In this document: piece by piece, positions 37,416 through 46,188 of the stretch | How the letters are laid out: each line of letters starts with the position of its first letter | Numbering within the stretch: position 1 is the first letter of the stretch | Assembly (NCBI GenBank): GCA_016124235.1 | Contig: WGOC01000010.1 | Span: 151,578-215,577, forward strand | From: a bacterium | Lineage (GTDB): Bacteria; Verrucomicrobiota; Verrucomicrobiia; Limisphaerales; RI-55 | Direction: 5' to 3' | DNA length: 64,000 nucleotides | Position numbers and translations under genes: made by a program | Notes under the pieces: generated by a model | What the model was told of the DNA's origin: nothing | The model's input: the letters and a program-made list of their open reading frames with translations, nothing else | Database searches by the model: none

Positions 37416-38765
37416 TCAAGCGGCCGGGGTCGGCTGTTCGAGTTCCTTCGGATCAACTTCTTCGATCTTCGCGTTTTCCTCGAGAAACTTGATGACCTTT
37501 TCGTTCATGAGCTGGTCATAGATTTCCGAGACCCCGCCCCGCTTTTCGAGGTCCTTCACAAACTTCTCAACCGGCGTCTGGTATTGTTGGGCCAGCAGAT
37601 GCACGCGCAGATTCAGCTCCTTCTGCTCGACCTTGATATCCTCTTTTTCGGCGATCTTGCGGAAAATGAATGCGGCTTTGACACGTTCCTGCGCACCGGC
37701 GGCGGCGGCCGAATAAATCTGATCCTTCTGCTGCTCGATTACGTTCTTGTCGATGCCGCGGTTCTGGTTTTCCTGGACGATCTGGTAAACCACGTTGCGC
37801 GTTTCTTCCGCGACCACGCCTTCCGGCAGATCAAATTTCACCGCATCCAGCAACGCTTTGACGATCTGGTTGCGTGTTTCGCGGCTCTTCTTGGTTTTCA
37901 GCTCGTTCACCAAATCTTCGCGCACGCCTTCGCGTAGTTTTTCGGGCGATTCCGCACCGTAGGATTCGGCAAATGCCTGATCCATCTCCGGCAGGCGGCG
38001 TTCCTTGACTTCACCGATTTCCACTTCGAACTGCCCTTCCTTGCCGGCGAGCGCCGCGGTTACGAAATCGGGCGGAAACGTCACCGTCACCGTCCGTTTG
38101 TCGCCCTTCTTGGCGCCGATCAATTGTTCGCTGAATCCAGGAATGAACGAATCCTTGGCGATATTGACCCAAAAATTCTTTTGCTCCGTCAGGCCTTTTG
38201 CCGTGGGAGCGGTTTCGATGATCGGTTTGCCGTCGCAGGTGCCGGTGTAGTTCACCACGGCGATGTCTCCTTCTTTTGCATCGCGATCCACGGTTTCGTA
38301 TTTCGCCTGGCGATCACGCAGGATGCCCAACGCCTTTTCGACGTCCTCGTCCGTCACGGAGGTGTTCGGGACTTTGGCGGCAAGACCCTTGTATTCGGGC
38401 ACTTCAAATTCTGGTGCGGTCTCGATCGTGGCATTGAACATGAGCGCCACGCCGCGACCGAATTGGACTTCCTCGATGTCCGGATAGCCGACCACGCTGA
38501 TTTTGTGCTCTTTGAGCGCCTTGCGATACGAGTCGGGCACCAGCCGGCGCTTTACCTCGGTCAGGATGTCGGGCTCAAATTTCTTGAGCACCATTGCGCG
38601 CGGGGCCTTGCCGGGGCGAAAGCCGGGCAGGCGCACCTGGCGCTGAAATTCCTGGGCGGTGTTGTTGAAAGCGGTGTCAACCTCCTGCGCGGGCACTTCG
38701 ATGCGCAGGAGCTTCTTGCAGGGGGCCAGTTCTTCGATCGTGACGTTCACGGGCAAACCTTTCAA
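37416..38765 (-). CDS. tig: Trigger factor
   Basis: A 449-residue ribosome-bound chaperone and peptidyl-prolyl isomerase that helps nascent proteins fold. The ribosome-docking motif GFRPGKAP is in the N-terminal domain, the FKBP-like domain follows (EGDIAVVNYTGTCDGKPI), and the helical C-terminal arms end in an acidic tail. It is somewhat shorter-tailed than some relatives but otherwise complete. argS lies about 110 bases upstream on the same strand and a terminator lies downstream. Unlike many genomes, clpP/clpX do not follow. Confidence 0.95.
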   Translation of the reverse strand: MKGLPVNVTIEELAPCKKLLRIEVPAQEVDTAFNNTAQEFQRQVRLPGFRPGKAPRAMVLKKFEPDILTEVKRRLVPDSYRKALKEHKISVVGYPDIEEVQFGRGVALMFNATIETAPEFEVPEYKGLAAKVPNTSVTDEDVEKALGILRDRQAKYETVDRDAKEGDIAVVNYTGTCDGKPIIETAPTAKGLTEQKNFWVNIAKDSFIPGFSEQLIGAKKGDKRTVTVTFPPDFVTAALAGKEGQFEVEIGEVKERRLPEMDQAFAESYGAESPEKLREGVREDLVNELKTKKSRETRNQIVKALLDAVKFDLPEGVVAEETRNVVYQIVQENQNRGIDKNVIEQQKDQIYSAAAAGAQERVKAAFIFRKIAEKEDIKVEQKELNLRVHLLAQQYQTPVEKFVKDLEKRGGVSEIYDQLMNEKVIKFLEENAKIEEVDPKELEQPTPAA

Positions 38766-38877
38766 ATAAGCGGTGCAAAATACGACCAGCCACCGGCGGA
38801 GAAACTGCCCCCGGGGCCAGACGAGTCGCGGAGCCTAGGTAAGGGGTATGGGAGCGTCAAGCCCGGCTTCGGGTCGG

Positions 38878-40728
38878 CTACATCTGTTCAAGCGTCTCGA
38901 TTCCCAACGCGTTGAGCCCTTGTTTCAGGATGCGCCCCGCCAGTTCACAAAGACGCAACCGACTGCCGCGCTGCGGTTCATCGGACTTCAGCACCGGGCA
39001 GGATTCGTAGAAACGGGAGTAAAAACCGGCCAGCTCGTAAAGATAACTGCACAAATAGTTCGGCCGGTAATCCTCGACGACGTACTCCAGCGTCAGGCCA
39101 AAATTTAACAAGTGCTTCGCGAGCGCCAGCTCGTCTGGTTCGGTCGCGGCAATTGGCACCGCCGCGTCAACGGCGATTCCGTCCTCCGCCGCCTTGCGAA
39201 AAATACTACGAATCCGCGTGTAGGCGTATTGCAAATACGGCGCGGTGTTGCCCTGGAACGCCAGCATCTTATCCCAACTGAACACGTAATCAGTCTGCCG
39301 GTTCGGCGCGAGATCGGCGTATTTGATCGCGCCGATGCCAACCACACGCGCGACTTCCCTGCGTTCAGCTTCGCTCAGAGATTGATTCTTTTCCTCAACG
39401 ATCTTGCGCGCACGTTGCTCCGCTTCGTCCAGTAAATCGCCAAGCTTCACGGTGTCGCCGGAGCGCGTTTTGAACGGCTTGCCGTCATCGCCGAGTATTT
39501 TGCCAAAGCCGACATGCCGAAGCTTCACCTTCGCGGCGGCATCGGGCTGCCAGCGGGCGAAGGTCAAAAACAGCTTCTTGAAATGCGGACCCTGACGATC
39601 ATCGACGACGTAAACGATCTCATCCGGCGACCAGGTTTTCAGCCGGTAATCGATGGTCGCGAGATCGGTCGTCATGTAGTTGAAACCGCCGTCGCGTTTG
39701 CGGATCAACGCCGGATCGGGTACCCATTCGCCGTCGCGGCTTACGAGAAATGGATCTTCTTTCGGCGGCATCGACCCGTCGCTGAAAACCGCCACCGCAC
39801 CTTCGCTTTCGCGCGCGATTCCACGCTTCTGCAAGTCCTCAACCACACCGGCAAGCTGCGGATTGTAAAAGCTTTCGCCCAGCGTTTGATCGAATTTGAC
39901 CCCAAGGCGCGAATAGATTTCATCAAATTGCTTCTGCGAAATCTCGCGTATGGATTCCCAAATTTGGCGCTGCTGACCTTTTCCTTGTTGCAATCGAACT
40001 AGTTCCTGGCGAACCCAGTCTTGAAGAGAGGTCTGGTGAAAACGGTTGTCAGAGGATTGAAGGTTGGTTCCTTCAAGCTTCTGATTCAGTCGCTCGACGG
40101 CCCCTTCGTCGCCCGAACATGCCGCATGGAGCTCCTTATACCAAAAATTTAACCGTTCGATAGGGTCCGTGGCCTCCGCAATGTCCTCTCCACTTACGCT
40201 TGCAGTAGCCCAACCAACGAGCAGAATACCAAACTGCGTGCCCCAATCTCCAATATGATTATCGGTAATCACGTTGTGACCGAGCAATCGCAGCACGCGC
40301 TGGATCGCATCGCCGATCCCGGTCGAACGTATGTGGCCAACGTGCATGGGCTTGGCGACGTTGGGTGAACTGAAATCGATGACGTATGTCTTTGGCTTCG
40401 CGGCCGGCTCAACCAATTGATCCGCACCGGCGATTTTGTTCAGCGTTTCGTTCAACGCCGTGTGCTTGATGCGGAAATTCAGAAAGCCCGGTCCGGCGAT
40501 TTCCACCTTTTCGCACGAGCGGCTCACGTCGAGCTGTTCCACCACCTGCGTGGCCAACTGGCGGGGATTCATCTTGCGCGCCTTGGCAATCGCCATCAGC
40601 GCGCTTGATTGATAATCGCCAAATTTCGGATCGGGGCAGGGGCGCACCAGAACGGAGGCGAGGTCGGCGTCGGGCACAATTTTGGCGACCACTGCCTTTA
40701 ACTGAATTTCAAGCTCGTGATGAAGCAC
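38878..40728 (-). CDS. argS: Arginyl-tRNA synthetase
   Basis: A 616-residue class I synthetase that charges tRNA-Arg in the cytoplasm. The HIGH motif is HVGH (residues 129-132) inside FSSPNVAKPMHVGHIRST, the typical ArgRS context. The N-terminal Add-1 domain (SVLVRPCPDPKFGDYQSSAL) and the C-terminal anticodon-binding DALR domain (YLQYAYTRIRSIFRKA, ending in GLNALGIETLEQM) are complete. It lies between the PTS IIA gene and tig on the minus strand. About 210 bases separate it from the upstream gene; that stretch holds a degenerate inverted-repeat-like segment described under findings. Confidence 0.95.
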   Translation of the reverse strand: MLHHELEIQLKAVVAKIVPDADLASVLVRPCPDPKFGDYQSSALMAIAKARKMNPRQLATQVVEQLDVSRSCEKVEIAGPGFLNFRIKHTALNETLNKIAGADQLVEPAAKPKTYVIDFSSPNVAKPMHVGHIRSTGIGDAIQRVLRLLGHNVITDNHIGDWGTQFGILLVGWATASVSGEDIAEATDPIERLNFWYKELHAACSGDEGAVERLNQKLEGTNLQSSDNRFHQTSLQDWVRQELVRLQQGKGQQRQIWESIREISQKQFDEIYSRLGVKFDQTLGESFYNPQLAGVVEDLQKRGIARESEGAVAVFSDGSMPPKEDPFLVSRDGEWVPDPALIRKRDGGFNYMTTDLATIDYRLKTWSPDEIVYVVDDRQGPHFKKLFLTFARWQPDAAAKVKLRHVGFGKILGDDGKPFKTRSGDTVKLGDLLDEAEQRARKIVEEKNQSLSEAERREVARVVGIGAIKYADLAPNRQTDYVFSWDKMLAFQGNTAPYLQYAYTRIRSIFRKAAEDGIAVDAAVPIAATEPDELALAKHLLNFGLTLEYVVEDYRPNYLCSYLYELAGFYSRFYESCPVLKSDEPQRGSRLRLCELAGRILKQGLNALGIETLEQM

Positions 40729-40937
40729 GCCCGGATTTCAAAGGACACCGACGGTCAAAGTCGAGCAGAAGGGTTTAGGAAAGGACCAATTTCAAAGCTC
40801 AGAGGTCCAACGAATTGCCAAACGCCCAACACTGGATTCGCTTTGCACCCGGTGGAAGGTTGGTTTTTGGAATAGTGCCTTCCTTGGAAGTTTGTCCTTG
40901 GACCTTGGTCGTTCGCGGCCTGAAGTCGCGCGCTGCG

Positions 40938-41405
40938 TCACTTGGCCTTCGACTGCTTGCAGATGGCGTCGTACATCGCGCCGGCATCCGGAGCGGTTTC
41001 GAGCGTTTGCCGAAAATCCTTGTTGTGGAGCAGCTTTGCGATATTGGCCAACGTGTGGAGATGCTTTTGAAACTGGCCCTGGGGAACGAGAAAAAGCATC
41101 ACGAGGCTGACCGGTTGATTGTCCAGCGAATCAAAATTGACGCCGGCTTTCGAGCGCCCGAACGCTCCGGTCACCTCATAAATCAAATCAGTCGACGCGT
41201 GGGGAATGCCGATGCCGAAACCAATTCCGGTACTCATCGACGTTTCCCGCTTCTTGACCACCGAAGCGATCGCCTCCCGATGCTCAGCCTTGATCTTCCC
41301 GGCCTGCACGAGATGGTTGATCAGTTCATCGATGGCCTGCCAACGATCGGTTGCGGCCAGATCGGGAACGATCAGGTCTTTCTGGAGTATGTCACACAGC
41401 AGCAT
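40938..41405 (-). CDS. PTS EIIA-like protein (fructose/nitrogen type)
   Basis: A 155-residue cytoplasmic protein with the PTS EIIA type 2 fold. The phosphorylated histidine is His69 in GIGIPHAST, with the downstream AGVNFDSLDNQPVSLVMLFLVP strand-loop pattern. No EIIB, EIIC, EI or HPr gene is present nearby. A stand-alone EIIA of this kind is often PtsN-like and regulatory, tied to nitrogen or potassium rather than sugar uptake, and I favour that role. It could share a transcript with argS downstream. Confidence 0.8.
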   Translation of the reverse strand: MLLCDILQKDLIVPDLAATDRWQAIDELINHLVQAGKIKAEHREAIASVVKKRETSMSTGIGFGIGIPHASTDLIYEVTGAFGRSKAGVNFDSLDNQPVSLVMLFLVPQGQFQKHLHTLANIAKLLHNKDFRQTLETAPDAGAMYDAICKQSKAK

Positions 41406-41770
41406 TGGCCCAAAAAGTTAGTCCGGGGATTTCGCAGGAAGGGCAGGCCCATTTCAAGATCGAATTCGACACTCGCACCGCAAGTTATCCGCAGTGACGG
41501 CAATAAAGGTTGCCTTATCGGCGGTTTTCCGTCGTGGAAATCGCGTACTGCTGAAGCAACAATATATTAAAATGCACCGCCAAAGAGTCCGTTTGTCACT
41601 GCTTGTTGACGATTTGGAAGCTTGAGACCAGGTCCGCCAGCCGCAATTGATGCCTCCACCATTCCGGCCAAATGGATTCGATTACCGCGGCGGAATGGCC
41701 ATTCGCGACGTAGATTTCTTCGGAACCGCCTTCGAATCGAATCCCGACCCGCGACGTCACCCACTCAATC
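41406..41770. other. Intergenic stretch without an assured gene
   Basis: The 365 bases between the divergent PTS IIA and DUF5722-like genes must hold both promoters, but I could not place either with confidence. A short AT-rich patch (CAACAATATATTAAAATG, near 41554) is the best promoter candidate. A 58-codon minus-strand frame (41596-41772) looks faintly protein-like but overlaps the neighbour's start codon and is not called as a gene. Confidence 0.4.
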
Positions 41771-43930
41771 ATGTCAACTCGACGAAGCTTCAACGTTTCA
41801 ATCGGGCTTTTGCTGGCTACCCTCACACTCGCGCCAATCTGGGCGGCCGCCGACGTGACACTTGAGTTCGACACCAACCGCGTCAATCAACTGTCGATCA
41901 GTGCTGAAGCTGGCGAGACGATCGTTTTTAACACCCGCGGTGAAGACCCGTTCGTTTTGCTGAAGCCATTCGCCCCGGGTCAGGTTCGCCCGGAAGATCG
42001 AGTGCTGGCGTTCGACTATTTTTGTCCGGACGGGATCAACGATTTGGAAATCTTCTTCGGTCCACCAATCGTCGCGGGTGGTTCATTCTCGGCCGGTGAA
42101 ATGCGCAAAGCAGAATCCTGGCAACCCTTCGCGGTCGATTTGGTGGAGGCTTCCGGTGGACGCTGGTCGGCAAAGTCCAGCTTGTTGCGGCTCGATTTCG
42201 GACGACGAGCCGGCGTCGAGTTGCGCGTTCGAAACCTGCGCTTGCGTCCGCTCAACGACGCTGAACGAAAGTCCGCCGCAGAACGCGAGGCCGTTCGCCA
42301 GCGCAAAGCGGATGCGGCCGCAACCGTGACGCGATACCTGAACGCCGATCTTCCGGCGCGTATTGAATCCGTTCGCGGCACGAAAAGCGATATCGTCGTG
42401 CGCGGTACAGTGGCGGACGGTTTCCCCGAACTGCGACTGATCGAAGCTCAGCCGTGGCAGGAGCTGTGGAAGATTTTGGATGGAAAGGCTGCGCCGCAGC
42501 GCGGTCTTATCGTGATCGATCAGAGCGTCCTGAATTCAGCCGCTACGATTTCAAAGAATCAAAACGGGTCGTTTGAAATTTCCGTTCCACGATTCGATGG
42601 CACCCGAGATCGTATCACTTCGCGCTGGGCCGTCGCAGCAAAACAAGGCGATGGGTCTGGACGGCTTGCTTCGCACTTCGTTTACCCGACTGACCTCTCG
42701 GTCGCCTGCGAACATCCTGATCTCTCCCGAATCACCGCGTCTGGCATCAAAGGCATGGCGGGCGTCTGGGCCAACGACATTCTCGACGAGCTGGTGGAAC
42801 TTGGCGTGCAACACATCACGGATAACTTTTGGATCAGCGGCATGTTCAGCGACACCGCCCGTCCTGGTTGGGAAGAATTCGAACACAACGGCCGTTCGTG
42901 GTGGGTCAAGCCCGGCGCGATCGCGCAGCACGATCGTTTGATCAAGTTCGCCACCGATCACAACATGACCGTCTCCGCGATTCTACTCGTCGGCTTTGGT
43001 GATTCTGGTTTTGCCGAGTTGATGCAACATCCCGCCGCGGAGCGCGCGGCTCCATACGCCATGCCGAATTTAACCATGCGTGCGGGCGCCGAAGCGTACG
43101 AAGCTGCGATCTCATTTCTTGCCGAGCGTTACGCGCAACCCGGCAATCCACGTGGTCGGATCAGCAACTGGATTTTGCACAATGAAATCGATTACGGGTG
43201 GGAATGGACCAACATGGGTGCGCAGCCGCTGGCGGTCTATCTCGACACCTACATCCGTTCGATGCGGATCGTTTACAATGTCGCGCGGCAGTTTAATCCG
43301 CACGCTCGCGTGTTCATCTCGCTCACGCACAACTGGAACGTGCCGGAGGACCCGACTTGGAAGACATACGCACCGCGGCGGATGCTGGAAATGCTGGCAA
43401 AATATTCGCAGGTCGAAGGCGATTTCGAATGGGGCGTCGCGTATCACCCGTATCCGCAAAGTTTATTCAAAGCCGACGCGTGGAACGACACGCTGCCGAC
43501 CGACAACTTTGACACGCCGATGATCACGCCTAAAAACATCGCCGTGCTCGACCGTTGGATGCACCGGCCGGAGATGCTTTATCGCGGCCACGCGCGCGGA
43601 GTGCTTTTGTCGGAGCAAGGTTTTCACACGCCGGACTATTCGGAAGCGGGCGAACGCCTCCAGGCGGCGGCATTTGTTTATATGTGGCGCCAATTGCGCG
43701 GCCTCACGTCGATTGAGGAATTCGACAACCATCGGTGGGTGGATCATCCTCAGGAGGGTGGATTGAAACTCGGCCTGCGCACGCTTCCAAGCCCCGGCAA
43801 GCCGAATGGTGATCGCAAGTTCGCATGGGAGATTTACAAGTCTCTCGACACGCCGGAAGAAGGCGCGGCGACTAAGTTTGCCGACGAGATTATCGGCGAA
43901 ACCAGCGCCCATCAGAATCGTCAGGAATGA
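41771..43930 (+). CDS. Exported DUF5722-like putative glycoside hydrolase
   Basis: The product is 719 residues with a signal peptide (NVSIGLLLATLTLAPIWAAA). Residues about 30-160 look like a beta-sandwich. From about residue 330 a TIM-barrel-like region resembles the DUF5722 family. Two candidate catalytic glutamates fit a clan GH-A arrangement: Glu472 in WILHNEIDYGW (Asn-Glu, acid/base) and Glu615 in LLSEQGFH (nucleophile). I therefore infer a retaining glycosidase, substrate unknown. The gene converges on the rhamnose transport operon, which raises the possibility that it acts on a rhamnose-containing polymer. The start is fixed by the signal peptide. Confidence 0.75.
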   Translation: MSTRRSFNVSIGLLLATLTLAPIWAAADVTLEFDTNRVNQLSISAEAGETIVFNTRGEDPFVLLKPFAPGQVRPEDRVLAFDYFCPDGINDLEIFFGPPIVAGGSFSAGEMRKAESWQPFAVDLVEASGGRWSAKSSLLRLDFGRRAGVELRVRNLRLRPLNDAERKSAAEREAVRQRKADAAATVTRYLNADLPARIESVRGTKSDIVVRGTVADGFPELRLIEAQPWQELWKILDGKAAPQRGLIVIDQSVLNSAATISKNQNGSFEISVPRFDGTRDRITSRWAVAAKQGDGSGRLASHFVYPTDLSVACEHPDLSRITASGIKGMAGVWANDILDELVELGVQHITDNFWISGMFSDTARPGWEEFEHNGRSWWVKPGAIAQHDRLIKFATDHNMTVSAILLVGFGDSGFAELMQHPAAERAAPYAMPNLTMRAGAEAYEAAISFLAERYAQPGNPRGRISNWILHNEIDYGWEWTNMGAQPLAVYLDTYIRSMRIVYNVARQFNPHARVFISLTHNWNVPEDPTWKTYAPRRMLEMLAKYSQVEGDFEWGVAYHPYPQSLFKADAWNDTLPTDNFDTPMITPKNIAVLDRWMHRPEMLYRGHARGVLLSEQGFHTPDYSEAGERLQAAAFVYMWRQLRGLTSIEEFDNHRWVDHPQEGGLKLGLRTLPSPGKPNGDRKFAWEIYKSLDTPEEGAATKFADEIIGETSAHQNRQE

Positions 43931-43950
43931 CACCAGTGAAGAGCCGTGGT

Positions 43951-43996
43951 CGAGGGCGCCGGGCACTCGGCTCGCGTGAAGCGAGCCACCGGCCCA
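43951..43996. repeat. GC-rich palindrome between convergent genes
   Basis: A hairpin with perfect seven-base arms GGCTCGC (43969-43975) and GCGAGCC (43981-43987) sits 20-60 bases after the DUF5722-like gene. Flanking GCCGG and CCGGC bases can extend pairing imperfectly. It lacks a T-tract, so it is more like a repeat than a classical terminator, although it could stop transcription from either side. Confidence 0.45.
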
Positions 43997-44109
43997 ATGC
44001 TTTCGTGGAGAAAAATGGTTCATTACGTTGGTATGTTTACCCTTTGAGGCCCGACGCCAGTGTGCCACCGGGAATGGCCGAGTTGAACGTTTCTCCTGAG
44101 CCGACCGTG

Positions 44110-45114
44110 CTATGCCGGCTTGGATCTACTTCGACGGCGCAGTAGGCGGATTAATTTCGGCAAACTCCCTGCCGCCAAGGCGACGATCAACAGCACACCG
44201 GTCAACACGCCGGAAAGTTCACCGGCCATGTTCATCGTCGCCGGCACCCGCGTGAGGCCGTTGGTCAACACCGCAAGCGCTGCCACTCCCAGCAACGTTC
44301 CGTGGACAGACCCCACTCCGCCAAAGATGCTTGTGCCACCCAAAACCACAGCCGTGATTGCGAGCAATTCGTAACCGAACCCGGCGTCCGCCTTCGCCGT
44401 TCCGAGCCGCGACGTGTAGGTGAGCGACGCGATCGCCACCACGACTCCGGCCAAAATGTAGGCGGTGGCCAGCCGTCGCTCGACCGGCAATCCGGCGTAT
44501 CGCGCGCCTTCGGGCGAGAAGCCAATCGCGCGCGCCGATCGACCGAATGTCGTTCGATGCACCAGCAGCCACACGAAGATTGCCACGGCGAGAAGAATCC
44601 ACGCCTGGGTCGGCAGCCCCCAAATAGTTCCGTTGCCGAGAGACAAAAATGAGTCCGGGAATTCGGTGAACGCATCCACGCCTCGCGTGATGGCTTCGGC
44701 CAGTCCACGAAAAAGGGAAAACGTTCCCAACGTGACGATTAATGGCGGCAGGCGGAGCCGCGTGATCAACAGCGCGTTGAAGCCACCGCACATCGCACCA
44801 ATCCCGATCGTACAGAAACCCGCAAGCCACGGTGGCATTCCCGCGTCACGCCAAAATTTGCCGAACAGCACGGCGCACAAACCCAGCATGGAACCCACCG
44901 AGAGGTCGATCCCGCCGGTCAAAATGATCGGCGTCATCACTAATGCGAGCAGCCCGATCTCGACCGAATGGCGGACGATGTTGGCCTCGTTATCCGCCGT
45001 CCCAAACCGGATGCCTGCCAACTGAAAATAGCAAATCTCAATAACCAGCAGGATGACCAGAATCGTTTCGTGCCGCGCCAAAATATTCTTCCATCTGTGT
45101 TTATCTGCGTTCAT
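44110..45114 (-). CDS. Sugar (rhamnose/ribose class) ABC transporter permease
   Basis: A 334-residue inner-membrane protein of the CUT2 permease family. The family signature is visible in GGIDLSVGSMLGLCAVLFG and the late AITAVVLGGTSIFGGVGSVHGT. It forms the channel with the second permease gene, whose stop overlaps its start as ATGA (45111-45114). That overlap and the first residues (MNADKHRW) are contributed by a short repeat, so the N-terminus is not the ancestral one. Context with rhaA and a RhaT-class ATPase supports rhamnose as the substrate (RhaP/RhaQ type). It is the last gene of the operon. Confidence 0.88.
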   Translation of the reverse strand: MNADKHRWKNILARHETILVILLVIEICYFQLAGIRFGTADNEANIVRHSVEIGLLALVMTPIILTGGIDLSVGSMLGLCAVLFGKFWRDAGMPPWLAGFCTIGIGAMCGGFNALLITRLRLPPLIVTLGTFSLFRGLAEAITRGVDAFTEFPDSFLSLGNGTIWGLPTQAWILLAVAIFVWLLVHRTTFGRSARAIGFSPEGARYAGLPVERRLATAYILAGVVVAIASLTYTSRLGTAKADAGFGYELLAITAVVLGGTSIFGGVGSVHGTLLGVAALAVLTNGLTRVPATMNMAGELSGVLTGVLLIVALAAGSLPKLIRLLRRRSRSKPA

Positions 45115-45122
45115 CTGCGGTT
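45091..45122 (-). repeat. AACCGCAGATGAACGC repeat at permease junction
   Basis: On the minus strand this 32-base segment reads as three imperfect ten-base units (CGCAGATGAA, CGCAGATAAA, CACAGATGG). It begins AACCGC, like the elements at 46188 and 47854. It holds the stop of the upstream permease and the start of the downstream one. Confidence 0.7.
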
Positions 45123-46046
45123 ACCTTCCTTCTTGCTTCGCACGCCGTCCGCAACGATGGCAACGAGGATGATTGTGCCCTGGATCGCTTTTTCCCAATA
45201 CGGTTTCACTCCGACATAGGTCAGAGCCGGACCGATGCAGACCAGCAACAGCAATCCGGCGAACACCCCCCACAACTTCCCGCGTCCACCGGAGATCGCC
45301 ACGCCACCGACCACCGCTGCGGCGATCGCTTCCAGTTCGAGACCGCGACCGGTGTTCGGATCCACTTGCGGGGATTGAACCATGTTCAATACGGCGGCCA
45401 GTCCGGTCAGCGCTCCCATCACCGCAAACACCAGAAACGTGACGAGCTGTGGGCGGATCCCCGCGAGGCGCGCGGCTTCAGCGTCTGAACCGACCGCATA
45501 AATGAACCGGCCGGCAGCGACGTTTTTCAAGACATACGAAAGCACCACCACCAAAACGATTGCGACCGCGCAAACGGTCCATTGACCGGCAGTCATCGGC
45601 AGACCAAACCATTCCGTACCGGGCGGCAGATTGATGAAGACTCCTTGCTGGAAAAGCCGCAAAGCCTCGCGCCAGGTGACCATGGTCGCCAGCGTGACGA
45701 CAATGCTGGGCAAACGCAGTGTGGCGATCAAAAACCCGTTGAACGCGCCGCCGACAAGTCCGACCACGATGGCAATCAGAATTGCGATCGGAAAAGGGGT
45801 TCCGGCGGCGGTCGCGAGTCCGGCGCAGGTGCCGCAAACCGCGAAGAGTGAACCGATTGAAATATCGATCTGCCGGCAAATGATCACCAACGCCACGCCA
45901 CACGCGAGGACGAGCTTGGGTGCAGCTGCCGTCATTCGGGAGAGCAACGGTTGTGGATCGAAGAAATGCGGCGCCAACACCGCCAGCAAAAGAAGCAGCC
46001 CGAATAAAACGGCAGCAACGGAGAGTTCGCGGAAATAGCGTTTCAT
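45111..46046 (-). CDS. Sugar (rhamnose/ribose class) ABC transporter permease
   Basis: A 311-residue CUT2-family inner-membrane permease, the partner of the downstream permease. The conserved segment CRQIDISIGSLFAVCGTCAG and the late IAAAVVGGVAISGGRGKLWG define the family. It follows the ATPase gene after a 103-base gap that is almost entirely a repeat element. Its last codons (GNRR, stop) fall in another repeat. The N-terminal hydrophobic helix (ELSVAAVLFGLLLLLAVLA) starts within ten residues of the ATG. Rhamnose transport is inferred from the operon. Confidence 0.88.
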   Translation of the reverse strand: MKRYFRELSVAAVLFGLLLLLAVLAPHFFDPQPLLSRMTAAAPKLVLACGVALVIICRQIDISIGSLFAVCGTCAGLATAAGTPFPIAILIAIVVGLVGGAFNGFLIATLRLPSIVVTLATMVTWREALRLFQQGVFINLPPGTEWFGLPMTAGQWTVCAVAIVLVVVLSYVLKNVAAGRFIYAVGSDAEAARLAGIRPQLVTFLVFAVMGALTGLAAVLNMVQSPQVDPNTGRGLELEAIAAAVVGGVAISGGRGKLWGVFAGLLLLVCIGPALTYVGVKPYWEKAIQGTIILVAIVADGVRSKKEGNRR

Positions 46047-46055
46047 CAGACAGAG

Positions 46056-46188
46056 CTCACCGCGGAGGCGCGGAGATTAAAAATCGTTGGCTGGAATCCT
46101 GCGAAGACAGGATCGCCGGAAAGAAATTGGAGAAAACAGCATTCGGGGATCACGTCACCGTCCTCCGCGTCTCAGCGTCTCTGCGGTT
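46056..46188 (-). repeat. AACCGCAGAGACGC inverted-repeat element at ATPase 3' end
   Basis: Minus-strand sequence at 46188-46162 (AACCGCAGAGACGC, then eight-base units CGCTGAGA and CGCGGAGG) is matched in inverted orientation by 46056-46078 (CACCGCGGAGGCGCGGAGA on the plus strand). About 83 unrelated bases lie between. The element fills the gap between the ATPase and permease genes and encodes the last residues of the ATPase. Confidence 0.7.

Noticed and set aside
41596..41772. 58-codon minus-strand frame beginning MIEWVTSRVGIRFEGG
   Set aside because: It looks slightly protein-like, but its start codon overlaps the start of the well-supported DUF5722-like gene on the other strand, and no homologue or binding site supports it.
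43927..44145. 72-codon frame after the DUF5722-like gene
   Set aside because: It runs through the GC-rich palindrome and into the permease gene on the other strand, with no protein features.
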